Shown here: piece after piece, positions 53,601 through 59,094 of the stretch
Numbering within the stretch: the stretch's first letter is position 1
Layout: each line of letters starts with the position of its first letter
NCBI RefSeq assembly: GCF_015223105.1
Contig: NZ_JADFTZ010000003.1
Span: 1 to 64,000 of the forward strand
DNA: 64,000 nucleotides
From: Flavobacterium proteolyticum
GTDB lineage: Bacteria; Bacteroidota; Bacteroidia; Flavobacteriales; Flavobacteriaceae
Reading direction: 5' to 3'
The notes under the pieces: generated by a model
Database searches by the model: none
What the model was told of the DNA's origin: nothing
Seen by the model: only the letters and a program-made list of their open reading frames with translations
Made by a program: the position numbers and the translations under genes

Positions 53601-55686
53601 AGGCGATTCTAATACTGCAGTAACACAGTTTGTAACAAGTTTTCAAAGGATATATGGTATATACCGTTTTGTTGATTTGTTACAAGGATTAGGTAAAAAT
53701 AATTTACATAAAGGATATATCTATTATTGGAGTAATGAAGATTTGTCGAAATATAGATTGTTTAGTTCTTTGATTAAATCTTGTTTTCCTAAAGATACAG
53801 AAACTTATGCAGATTTTGAAGCTGCAATAAAAGATAAAAATTTTACAGAAGAGCGTTTAATACAAGCTGCAATCTATGCTCCACAATGGCAGAAATTTAT
53901 TAGTCAGTATTTAGATTGGAAAGGATTAGATGAAGGAATTTGGTGGTTGCACGCACATACTAAAACACCAAGTTATAGTGAAATAAATTCTGAATTAGAG
54001 AGTGAAATTGCGAAGTATTCAGCCGTTGATATTCAAGATTTTAAAGATGGAGCGGTTGATAAAGATTGGTTTTTATCAGCCTATAAAAAACTTGGTAAGG
54101 CCAAATGGGAACTTTTATATGACGCAGCAAAATATGTTTCAGAAGGAAACGGTCATAGAAGAGCAAGATTATATGCAGATGCTTTAACAGGTGATTTAAA
54201 AATTAGAGAAGTAACTGCTAAAGTAAAAGACAAAAGAGATCAGGATTATTTGCGAGTATATGGTTTAGTTCCGTTAAGTAAAACAAGTCCTGATAAAGAC
54301 GTTTTAAATAGATATGAATATTTACAACAGTTCAAGAAAGAAAGTAAAGAGTTTGGTTCTATGAAGCAAACAAGTGAAGCTTTAGCTGTTGTAGTTGCTT
54401 TGGAAAATTTAGCAAGAAATACTGGCTATCCTGATCCCGTAAGATTAACCTGGGCTATGGAGACCAAGCAAGTTCAGAGTATTTTGTCAAAAGATACTCA
54501 ATTTACGATTGAAGATACAACTATTGGTCTTACCATCGATAAAGAAGGAAAATCAGATGTAGTAGCTTTGAAAGATGGTAAAGAATTAAAAGCTATTCCT
54601 GCTAAATTTAAGAAGAATCCTGATGTTTTAGAATTGAATAAACACAGAAAAGTACTACGCGAACAGTGGACTCGTTCTAAAAAAGGGTTAGAAGAGGCAA
54701 TGATACGTGGTGATGTATTTTTATACTCTGAAATTATAAATTTATTAGAGCATCCAGTAATTGCAAAACATCTAGAAAAACTGGTTTTTATTTCAAATGA
54801 GGATAAAATCGGATTTTTTATAGATGGAAAATTGACTTCGGCTAAAGGAGAAGTATTTGTAGTTAATGATGATACGACTTTCCGAATAGCTCATTGTTAT
54901 GATTTACATAAGAATAATGTATGGACTGATTTTCAAAGCTATTGTTTTGATAACAAATTAAAACAACCTTTCAAACAAATTTTTAGAGAACTATATGTTC
55001 CAACACCAGACGAGTTGAAGGAGAAATCAATTTCTCGTCGATATGCTGGTCATCAAGTACATCCAAAGCAAACTTTGGCATTATTAAAAACTAGAGGTTG
55101 GAAAGTTGATTATGAAGAAGGGCTTCAAAAAGTATTTCATAAAGAAGGATATCAGGTCAAATTATATGCGATGGCTGATTGGTTTTCACCGGCAGATGTT
55201 GAGAGCCCAACTCTTGAAACAATTGAGTTTCACTCTTTAAAAGATTATAAAAACATTCCTTTTGAAGCTGTTAACCCAAGGCTGTTTTCTGAAGTAATGC
55301 GAGACATTGATTTAGTTGTAAGTGTGGCTCATGTTGGTGGAGTAGACCCAGAAGCAAGTCATTCATCAATTGAAATGAGAAGTGTATTATTGCGAGAAAC
55401 TTTACGATTATTCAAAGTGAAAAATGTTGAAATTATTGAAAATCACGCATTAATAGAAGGAACAATTGCTAAATATAGCGTTCACTTAGGTAGTGCTATT
55501 GTGCATCAAGTTCCAGGTAAGTATTTATCAATTTTACCAGTTCAATCTCAGCATAGAGGTAGATTATTTTTACCATTTGCAGATGATGATCCTAAATCAG
55601 CAGAAGTAATGTCTAAAGTTTTAATGTTAGCAAAAGACAATGAAATTCAAGACCCAACAGTACTGAGTCAAATTGATAGAAAATAA
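50623..55686 (+). CDS. Giant DUF4132/DUF5724-type protein
   Basis: 1687 residues. The first ~700 are rich in HEAT/ARM-like helix pairs (for example ALFKLDHSYSG-like and FLLQQKDSVIEDFIYSLIENG). A middle part has many aromatic and charged residues. The last ~450 fit DUF4132: LTWAMETKQVQSIL, then LREQWTRSKKGLEEAMIRGD, SRRYAGHQVHPKQTLALLKTRGWKV, and a near-terminal SAIVHQVPGKYLSILPV with RLFLPFADDDPKSAEV. DUF4132 proteins such as E. coli YehI and MolR accompany MoxR/vWA modules, and the biochemistry is unknown. Here no ATPase or vWA partner is present; instead small RNAs/ORFs, tRNAs and a slipin surround it. Confidence 0.8.
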   Translation: MSLENILAAKKIKNPVKEYKKELKEIVEGNILMKLFSKSKLKKEVAELGLALLKLDHSYSGTYVSLGSEKLIFFSKHLSQNVWDNKNYYELLVYFYGAEQAPYVKLAWSKLPYQMYQTGYDRRSFRAPNNHRELLVSQVNLLRSLIEAPHIYNYAESTYYNLTLLEQVRYDNDVTNNTNQFKIWSAALDAGNSQVYQLMEDIIFNKDAVGKVSRGIIKALLNSDKKECWELVEKLLLAAQRQEGLRQTILESLDETSIGALIHMINVLVTNKLTRFSSVVRAIDTWTGLGWESEKETTVRNIIQLANGYLTNPETIAIAVQSKNNTEVYMALWAQGVLDIEKTVPYLKDLIENGSIEKKCLALKFAGETNDPYIEMPLYYKALEADNLQVLAFAQHRMEALLDANSKSKFFIDNLDYPNFFNKVYELTQKINEKEKTFEGKVFSWLTVKFQKDVLYSCAIHLMGSNKTHFNLILKDFENLSLPIREKLTREVLGDFYCYSYYYINENKAQKLPTTEQRDFALRILKDRGEAIVSSALCTLKKVVLSSVELDFFQQLFKRKNSTLKKHLITILLQQKDSVIEDFIYSLIENGDIEQRLSALDVILQLQKNNKLTSKIKSWVTLYAERPKLSEKESKFIDQILPSSAKEQLSEANGYGFYDPTRISPYSLPKIEANSIYLQLTKKESYGFSQPLSKIKKEIERLTQLYKSHVNYEYVTENWNGSKETVLLGNDFSTFNRKTDAMTAEQRFKNYPLHDVWQEWMETSGLTGSDLFLLTFTVECDKKEFRTVLKPFVFYHIDVIQNPNKNGYYWNNPIVSILECLRFKYPFEEENAFIIDACSYLYSNLPKSILNYKFVPKKGDFYYNREGNGWQSEGDFDVYLKAINDYDALTTDEKAKMWQLYRWRQFSGLKENEKYSMPPLHLYCEAYKQNMITQNEIYEAILNADNLRLITDKKNRRGHYKNCNTEDLLKKYEFLQPMIDHVRDVCLNIELKRGDSNTAVTQFVTSFQRIYGIYRFVDLLQGLGKNNLHKGYIYYWSNEDLSKYRLFSSLIKSCFPKDTETYADFEAAIKDKNFTEERLIQAAIYAPQWQKFISQYLDWKGLDEGIWWLHAHTKTPSYSEINSELESEIAKYSAVDIQDFKDGAVDKDWFLSAYKKLGKAKWELLYDAAKYVSEGNGHRRARLYADALTGDLKIREVTAKVKDKRDQDYLRVYGLVPLSKTSPDKDVLNRYEYLQQFKKESKEFGSMKQTSEALAVVVALENLARNTGYPDPVRLTWAMETKQVQSILSKDTQFTIEDTTIGLTIDKEGKSDVVALKDGKELKAIPAKFKKNPDVLELNKHRKVLREQWTRSKKGLEEAMIRGDVFLYSEIINLLEHPVIAKHLEKLVFISNEDKIGFFIDGKLTSAKGEVFVVNDDTTFRIAHCYDLHKNNVWTDFQSYCFDNKLKQPFKQIFRELYVPTPDELKEKSISRRYAGHQVHPKQTLALLKTRGWKVDYEEGLQKVFHKEGYQVKLYAMADWFSPADVESPTLETIEFHSLKDYKNIPFEAVNPRLFSEVMRDIDLVVSVAHVGGVDPEASHSSIEMRSVLLRETLRLFKVKNVEIIENHALIEGTIAKYSVHLGSAIVHQVPGKYLSILPVQSQHRGRLFLPFADDDPKSAEVMSKVLMLAKDNEIQDPTVLSQIDRK

Positions 55687-55731
55687 ATAAAAATGTAGTT
55701 TTTTAAAAAAATCCCTACATTTGCCCCAGAA

Positions 55732-55833
55732 ATGAAAACACAAAAGCAACATATCAGTCTAAATTTATATCGCTCAGCGATAGATTTTCCTATGGAAATT
55801 AATGGACGTTGTATGTGTTTTTATGAAGAATAG
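55732..55833 (+). CDS. Short ORF in repeat copy 2, 33 residues
   Basis: ATG at 55732 to TAG at 55833. The peptide begins MKTQKQHISLNLYRSAID, continues FPMEINGR, then CMCFYEE. Compared with copy 1 there is one amino acid change (Lys5 to Gln... read here as Gln6), one silent change (ATT/ATC) and Cys in place of a stop. Its first 20 residues contain Gln, Leu, Asn, Tyr, Arg, Asp, Phe and Pro, exactly the eight amino acids of the tRNA array downstream. Coding status is not proven. Confidence 0.45.
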   Translation: MKTQKQHISLNLYRSAIDFPMEINGRCMCFYEE

Positions 55834-55868
55834 TTATTGTTTTTAGTAAAATTACACCAAAATATACG

Positions 55869-55900
55869 AAACGTCCTTTGCAAAAAGGGCGTTTTTTTTT
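55869..55900 (+). terminator. Terminator of repeat copy 2
   Basis: The same AACGTCCTTT / AAAGGGCGTT hairpin as copy 1, followed by nine T residues. Confidence 0.85.
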
Positions 55901-55972
55901 GTTTGAAATAATAGAAAAAGCACTTCGACAAGCTCAATGTGACAAAAAAGAATAAATAAAATAAAAAAAAAT

Positions 55973-56037
55973 AAAAAAATGTTTCATGATTAAACGAAAT
56001 AGTAAAAAATAAGGGTAAATGCGTAACCAAATGAGAG
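55973..56037 (+). repeat. Second repeat block, copy 2
   Basis: Partner of 49993-50057. It ends at the same CCAAATGAGAG, after which the two sites diverge completely: the genes at 50161 on one side, sORFs and tRNAs on the other. The repeat is therefore a shared boundary rather than a part of either cargo. Confidence 0.8.
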
Positions 56038-56117
56038 ACAGTCATTTGAAAAATCCGAAGTATCTGTTGGAAAACGGACAGGATTTGTATTGTCTAAATT
56101 TAAGCATAACTGTCTGA
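56019..56117 (+). CDS. Possible short ORF, 32 residues, starting in the second repeat block
   Basis: ATG at 56019 to TGA at 56117; the peptide starts MRNQMRDSHLKNPKYLL and ends in a hydrophobic tail after a Cys. In copy 1 the matching frame stops after ten codons. AGACAGT and ACTGTCT (56035-56041 and 56109-56115) form inverted ends near the frame. No -7 box is evident directly upstream. Low support; it is recorded because the neighbouring sORFs have a similar composition. Confidence 0.25.
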   Translation: MRNQMRDSHLKNPKYLLENGQDLYCLNLSITV

Positions 56118-56145
56118 AAATCAATAAAATAATTTTAAAAAAGAT

Positions 56146-56177
56146 TTGGAAGTTACTTTTTTTTGACTTTATCTTTG
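56146..56177 (+). promoter_or_regulatory. Promoter ahead of the third short ORF and the tRNA array
   Basis: TTG at 56146-56148 and TATCTTTG at 56170-56177, spacer 21, fit both Bacteroidetes elements. Transcription is predicted near 56184, about 60 bases before the ATG of the 46-residue ORF and about 265 before the first tRNA. Confidence 0.55.
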
Positions 56178-56243
56178 CCACAGAAAATTAGAAGTAAGAA
56201 TTTAGAATTCAAAAATCAGAATTGATTTTAAAAACAAATAAAA

Positions 56244-56384
56244 ATGAGAACACGATATAATAACATTCAAAAACTAAATATTACAACCCTGATAGATTGT
56301 TTTAATCCTTCACGTAATGTAGCTCCGAAATATGATTTTGGATGTAAGAATAAACAGGTGCATACTAATAGGCATTTGGGATAG
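56244..56384 (+). CDS. Short ORF, 46 residues, upstream of the tRNA array
   Basis: ATG at 56244 to TAG at 56384. The peptide starts MRTRYNNIQKLNITTLIDCF and its N-terminus can be aligned with the repeat sORFs (M-K/R-T, then I, L-N and I-D-x-F at matching spacing). The remainder is basic with a second Cys and ends NRHLG. In its first 22 residues all eight amino acids of the downstream tRNA array occur. Two Leu codons are CTA and CTG, uncommon in this TTA-rich window and the ones read by the array's tRNA-Leu(TAG). It is followed by a terminator, so a leader or attenuator role is possible. Confidence 0.45.
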   Translation: MRTRYNNIQKLNITTLIDCFNPSRNVAPKYDFGCKNKQVHTNRHLG

Positions 56385-56407
56385 TAGTATTCCATTGTTA
56401 TGATATG

Positions 56408-56434
56408 AAGCACCTTTTACGAGGTGCTTTTTTT
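56408..56434 (+). terminator. Terminator or attenuator between the 46-residue ORF and the tRNA array
   Basis: AAGCACCT-TTTACG-AGGTGCTT then a run of T. It lies 24 bases after the ORF stop and 16 bases before tRNA-Asn, where no separate promoter is obvious. Read-through could therefore control the whole array. Confidence 0.75.
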
Positions 56435-56449
56435 ATGTCCATAAATACT

Positions 56450-56521
56450 GATTCTGTAGCTCAAGGGTAGAGCAGTGAGCTGTTAACTCAAAGGCTGTAA
56501 GTTCGAATCTTACCAGAATCG
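56450..56521 (+). tRNA. tRNA-Asn (GTT)
   Basis: GATTCTG/CAGAATC gives a perfect 7-bp acceptor stem; the D arm is GCTC/GAGC, the anticodon loop CTGTTAA (GTT), the T arm GTAAG-TTCGAAT-CTTAC. The outer pair of the anticodon stem is G-A, a mismatch. CCA is not encoded. First of eight tRNAs in a tight array. It is more AT-rich than a usual core tRNA-Asn. Confidence 0.85.
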
Positions 56522-56526
56522 CAACT

Positions 56527-56600
56527 GATTTTGTAGCTCAATTGGAAAGAGTATTTGCCTACGAAGGAAAGGGTTGAAGGTTCGAGTCCTTCCAAAATCA
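56527..56600 (+). tRNA. tRNA-Arg (ACG)
   Basis: Acceptor GATTTTG/CAAAATC, D arm GCTC/GAGT, anticodon loop CTACGAA (ACG, for CGN), T arm GAAGG-TTCGAGT-CCTTC. One G-G mismatch lies in the anticodon stem. Starts five bases after tRNA-Asn. Confidence 0.85.
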
Positions 56601-56624
56601 CACGAGTTCTTTAGAAAGGAACAA

Positions 56625-56697
56625 GGCTTATTAGGGTTACTGGCTAACCTTCCCGACTGTCTCTCGGGAGAAACGGGTTCGATCCCCGTATAAGCCG
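56625..56697 (+). tRNA. tRNA-Asp (GTC)
   Basis: Acceptor GGCTTAT/ATAAGCC, anticodon stem CCCGA/TCGGG with loop CTGTCTC (GTC), T arm ACGGG-TTCGATC-CCCGT. The base after the anticodon is T instead of the usual purine, an odd feature for a working tRNA-Asp. Confidence 0.8.
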
Positions 56698-56726
56698 CAA
56701 TAAACTAATCTTTTGATTAGTTACAT

Positions 56727-56799
56727 CTGGGAAGATAACGATTGGTTGTTTACCTGCTTTGGATGCAGGAGGTTACAGGTTCGAGTCCTGTTTCCCAGA
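56727..56799 (+). tRNA. tRNA-Pro (TGG)
   Basis: Acceptor CTGGGAA/TTCCCAG with C1-G72 and discriminator A, as in bacterial tRNA-Pro; anticodon stem CCTGC/GCAGG, loop TTTGGAT (TGG), T arm ACAGG-TTCGAGT-CCTGT. The D stem is weak (TA-rich). Confidence 0.85.
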
Positions 56800-56805
56800 C
56801 AAAAT

Positions 56806-56888
56806 GGAAGTACGTCAAAGTAGGAGAGTTGAGCTTGTCTGTAAAACAAGTGCTTCATGCTGAGTAGGTTCGAATCCTACTACTTCCA
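56806..56888 (+). tRNA. tRNA-Tyr (GTA)
   Basis: Acceptor GGAAGTA/TACTTCC with discriminator A, anticodon stem CTTGT/ACAAG, loop CTGTAAA (GTA), a 13-base variable region as expected for class II tRNA-Tyr, T arm GTAGG-TTCGAAT-CCTAC. Confidence 0.88.
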
Positions 56889-56894
56889 CAAAAT

Positions 56895-56967
56895 TAATTT
56901 GTGATGTAATTGGTTAGCATAAGAGATTTTGATTCTCTCTGTTCAGGTTCGAGTCCTGACAAATTAA
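56895..56967 (+). tRNA. tRNA-Gln (TTG)
   Basis: Acceptor TAATTTG/CAAATTA, a very AT-rich stem with U1-A72; anticodon stem AGAGA/TCTCT, loop TTTTGAT (TTG), T arm TCAGG-TTCGAGT-CCTGA. Six bases after tRNA-Tyr. Confidence 0.85.
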
Positions 56968-56971
56968 CTTA

Positions 56972-57045
56972 GCAGGAATGGCGAAACTGGTAGACGCGTC
57001 AGATTTAGAATCTGAATTTTGAGAGTTCGATTCTCTCTTCCTGTA
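56972..57045 (+). tRNA. tRNA-Leu (TAG) with a short variable arm
   Basis: The D arm GCG...CGC with ACTGGTAGA is Leu-type; anticodon stem TCAGA/TCTGA, loop TTTAGAA (TAG, for CUN); T arm GAGAG-TTCGATT-CTCTC; acceptor GCAGGAA/TTCCTGT. Only five bases (ATTTT) separate the anticodon stem from the T stem, where a Leu tRNA should have a long variable arm. Either a degenerate gene or an unusual reduced tRNA. Confidence 0.75.
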
Positions 57046-57050
57046 CTATT

Positions 57051-57124
57051 GGAACAGTGGTGTACATGGTGTTGCACGTTAGTCTGAAGAACTAAAGGTA
57101 TTTGTTCGATTCAAATCTGTTCCA
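57051..57124 (+). tRNA. tRNA-Phe (GAA)
   Basis: Acceptor GGAACAG/CTGTTCC, D arm GTGT/GCAC, anticodon stem TTAGT/ACTAA, loop CTGAAGA (GAA), T arm ATTTG-TTCGATT-CAAAT. Last intact member of the array. Confidence 0.85.
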
Positions 57125-57405
57125 CAAGTTTTTTTACTACGCAGAATAATTGCGCAGTAGGTTTTGAATCTTTGTTCAGCAATAAAGAAGTTCATAAATA
57201 TAATGTGATTTAGCTACGCTGAACTGAAGTTTCTCCTTACGTCGAAATGACAATATGGAGTTTAAAAATATCAAGCAAGTCTTGTTGGGTGTTTCTGTAT
57301 GGCACTATTGCAGTATTCGTTTCGCAATTGCGGATGATGTTGTACTGTTCAACTTGGCTTGGAGGTTTTGGTGGTTTTCCAAAAAATCATCTCACTCTAT
57401 GGGTC

Positions 57406-57422
57406 ACGGGTTCGATTCCCGT
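57406..57422 (+). pseudogene. Orphan tRNA T arm
   Basis: ACGGG-TTCGATT-CCCGT is a perfect T arm, with no matching acceptor strand at the right distance upstream. ACATAC after it pairs instead with GTATGT of the next remnant. It is probably the 3' part of a decayed tRNA. Confidence 0.5.
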
Positions 57423-57432
57423 ACATACTTCG

Positions 57433-57499
57433 GGTATGTTAGTTCAGTCTGGTTAGAACAATAGATTAATTTTCGTAGGTTCGAATCCTACACACATTT
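57433..57499 (+). pseudogene. tRNA remnant with shortened anticodon arm
   Basis: The D arm GTTC-AGTCTGGTTA-GAAC (57442-57459) and T arm GTAGG-TTCGAAT-CCTAC (57475-57491) are intact and the ends pair partly, but only 14 bases lie between them where at least 21 are needed. The anticodon arm has lost about seven bases. Confidence 0.5.
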
Positions 57500-57501
57500 T
57501 A

Positions 57502-57545
57502 GGTATGTGTTTGACAGTGGCGTCACTTACAGACTCAAAATCTGT
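57502..57545 (+). pseudogene. 5' fragment of a tRNA-Leu (CAA)
   Basis: A D-arm-like stretch (GACAGTGGCGTCAC) precedes a perfect anticodon arm ACAGA-CTCAAAA-TCTGT with anticodon CAA. No T arm or acceptor 3' strand follows. Confidence 0.4.
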
Positions 57546-57842
57546 TTGACAGAGTAGCATAGCTCTTTAAAAGAATGTACCATAAGAAAATCTTCGGACT
57601 TGGTCGGTTTTGGCTCGACTTGTTCGTAAAGAAATACTTAGGAAAAGACCTGAAAAAGGCTTCGTATTTCTAACCGTTCTTTTGCTTTTGTATTTGCTTG
57701 TTGTTCGCTACGGCTAACTTCAAAATAGAATAGAAACCCATTAGAATGCTTTTGATTACTAACTTTTTTCCGTTTTGGACTTTGGATTAAGTATCGAAGG
57801 TTTTCTTTTTAAAATGAATGTTTAATGATAACTATATAAATT

Positions 57843-58940
57843 ATGATCAACAGAATTACAATTCAGGCATACCAAGTAGGTTTGGTATTTGAAAAAGGAA
57901 AATTAATTAGAGTATTAGAAGCCGGTTCTTATTGGATTTTTGGCAATAAACAAGTTCATATATATGAAATGAAGCAATCTTTTGTTGCACCAATAGAATT
58001 AACCATTTTATTGCAAAATGAAAAATTAGCTTCCATGTTAGAAGTAATCGAAATTGCCGATAATGAAATTGCTTTAAACTACGTAAACGGTATGTTTAAA
58101 GAGGTATTAACTTCGGGTAGATATGCATTTTGGAAAGGTTATTTAGATAATACCTTTACAAAAATTGATTTGTCTAAAGTAGAAATTACAGAAGAGGTTC
58201 CGGTGGCTTTGTTGGAAAACATCAAAGTACGAGCGTACACCAGAAAATTAAAAGTATTGAACTTTGAAAAAGGTTTGTTGTTTGTAAACGGTGCTTTTGT
58301 AAAAGAATTGACCGCTGGAAACTACTATTTCTGGAACAATGCCATTCCAATTGAGGTTAAAAACGTAGATATTCGTCAACAACAAATGGAAATTGCAGGT
58401 CAAGAATTATTGACAAAAGATAAAGCAACCTTGCGGATTAACTTCTTTGTTCGTTACCAAGTAATTGACACGGTTAAAGCTTTGGTAAACAACAAAGAAT
58501 ATGACAAACAGTTGTATGTGTTGATGCAATTGGCTTTACGCGCTTTAGTTGGTAGCTACACATTAGATGAGTTGTTGAACAAAAAAGACACAATTTCAAA
58601 AGAAATTTTGGAAAACATTTTGGATAAAATCAATGCCTTAGGTTTAAGTGTTGCTGATGCTGGAATTAGAGATGTTATTTTGCCTGGTGATATGAAAGAA
58701 ATCATGAATCAGGTATTGGTAGCGGAGAAAAAAGCACAAGCCAACAGTATTATGAGACGGGAAGAAACAGCTGCGATGCGTAGCATGTTGAATACCGCTA
58801 AATTAATGGAAGAAAACGAAATGTTGTGGAAATTAAAAGAGATGGAATACGTAGAAAAAATCGCAGATCGAATTGGGGAAATCACCATTTCAGGAAGTGG
58901 TAACGTAATCAGTCAATTGAAAGACATTTTCGTTAAATAA
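57843..58940 (+). CDS. Slipin (SPFH/Band-7 family) with three N-terminal repeats
   Basis: 365 residues. Three copies of a ~26-residue beta unit occur at about 10-36 (VGLVFEKGKLIRVLEAGSYW), 72-97 (EIALNYVNGMFKEVLTSGRY) and 138-164 (KGLLFVNGAFVKELTAGNYY). The SPFH domain follows (about 175-310: DIRQQQMEIAGQELLTKDKA, LALRALVGSYTLDELL, SVADAGIRDVILPGDMKEI) and a helical C-terminus. There is no membrane hairpin, unlike stomatins. Slipins occur in bacterial RNA-repair (rtc) neighbourhoods, as I recall, which fits the tRNA array beside it; no rtcB or Ro60 gene is present here. Confidence 0.88.
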   Translation: MINRITIQAYQVGLVFEKGKLIRVLEAGSYWIFGNKQVHIYEMKQSFVAPIELTILLQNEKLASMLEVIEIADNEIALNYVNGMFKEVLTSGRYAFWKGYLDNTFTKIDLSKVEITEEVPVALLENIKVRAYTRKLKVLNFEKGLLFVNGAFVKELTAGNYYFWNNAIPIEVKNVDIRQQQMEIAGQELLTKDKATLRINFFVRYQVIDTVKALVNNKEYDKQLYVLMQLALRALVGSYTLDELLNKKDTISKEILENILDKINALGLSVADAGIRDVILPGDMKEIMNQVLVAEKKAQANSIMRREETAAMRSMLNTAKLMEENEMLWKLKEMEYVEKIADRIGEITISGSGNVISQLKDIFVK

Positions 58941-58974
58941 TTAAAACCTCGGAATTCATTTTTCGAGGTTTTAA
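58941..58974 (+). terminator. Hairpin terminator after the slipin gene
   Basis: TTAAAACCTCG and CGAGGTTTTAA form an 11-bp stem directly after the stop codon. The T-run is part of the stem rather than beyond it. Confidence 0.65.
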
Positions 58975-58986
58975 AAACTAAGAGAA

Positions 58987-59082
58987 ATGAAAGAAGATAA
59001 TAATAATGATATGATAATGACGTTGATAAAAGTTGCTATCATGTTTATAAAAATCGCAATGGTGTTGAGCCAATTGAATTGA
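58987..59082 (+). CDS. Possible small peptide, 31 residues
   Basis: ATG at 58987 to TGA at 59082. An acidic start (MKEDNNND) is followed by a hydrophobic, partly amphipathic stretch (MIMTLIKVAIMFIKIAMVL) and SQLN. It lies between the slipin terminator and the LysR gene. The size and pattern resemble small membrane-active peptides, but coding is not proven. Confidence 0.35.
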   Translation: MKEDNNNDMIMTLIKVAIMFIKIAMVLSQLN

Positions 59083-59094
59083 AAATAAAAGAAG

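Larger units (their letters stand above)
55714..55900 (+). repeat. Direct repeat copy 2: -7 box, short ORF, terminator
   Basis: The partner of 49714-49900, at an offset of exactly 6000. TACATTTG at 55716-55723 is the -7 box; the ORF start follows 8 bases later. Substitutions lie at a third codon position, at one Lys/Gln codon, at TGT versus TGA, and in the stretch between the ORF and the terminator. It starts 28 bases after the giant gene stop. Confidence 0.9.
57125..57842. other. Gene-free stretch with decayed tRNA pieces
   Basis: No convincing coding frame; short frames here read through tRNA-like DNA. The left part (57125-57250) is plain AT-rich spacer. The middle (57330-57550) holds isolated T arms, a D arm and an anticodon arm, listed separately. 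The right part (57560-57842) leads to the slipin gene without a clear -7 box. Confidence 0.6.

Noticed and set aside
55821..56181. Minus-strand frames of 63-74 codons opposite the repeat and short ORFs.
   Set aside because: They are Phe/Tyr-rich products of reading AT-rich repeats and the terminator backwards; no family signal.
57125..57165. GCGCAGTAG and CTACGCAG as a terminator after tRNA-Phe.
   Set aside because: The pairing is interrupted and no T-run follows on the correct side.
57247..57464. Two overlapping 69-codon frames on the plus strand.
   Set aside because: They run through decayed tRNA arms, overlap each other in different frames and show no protein-like features.
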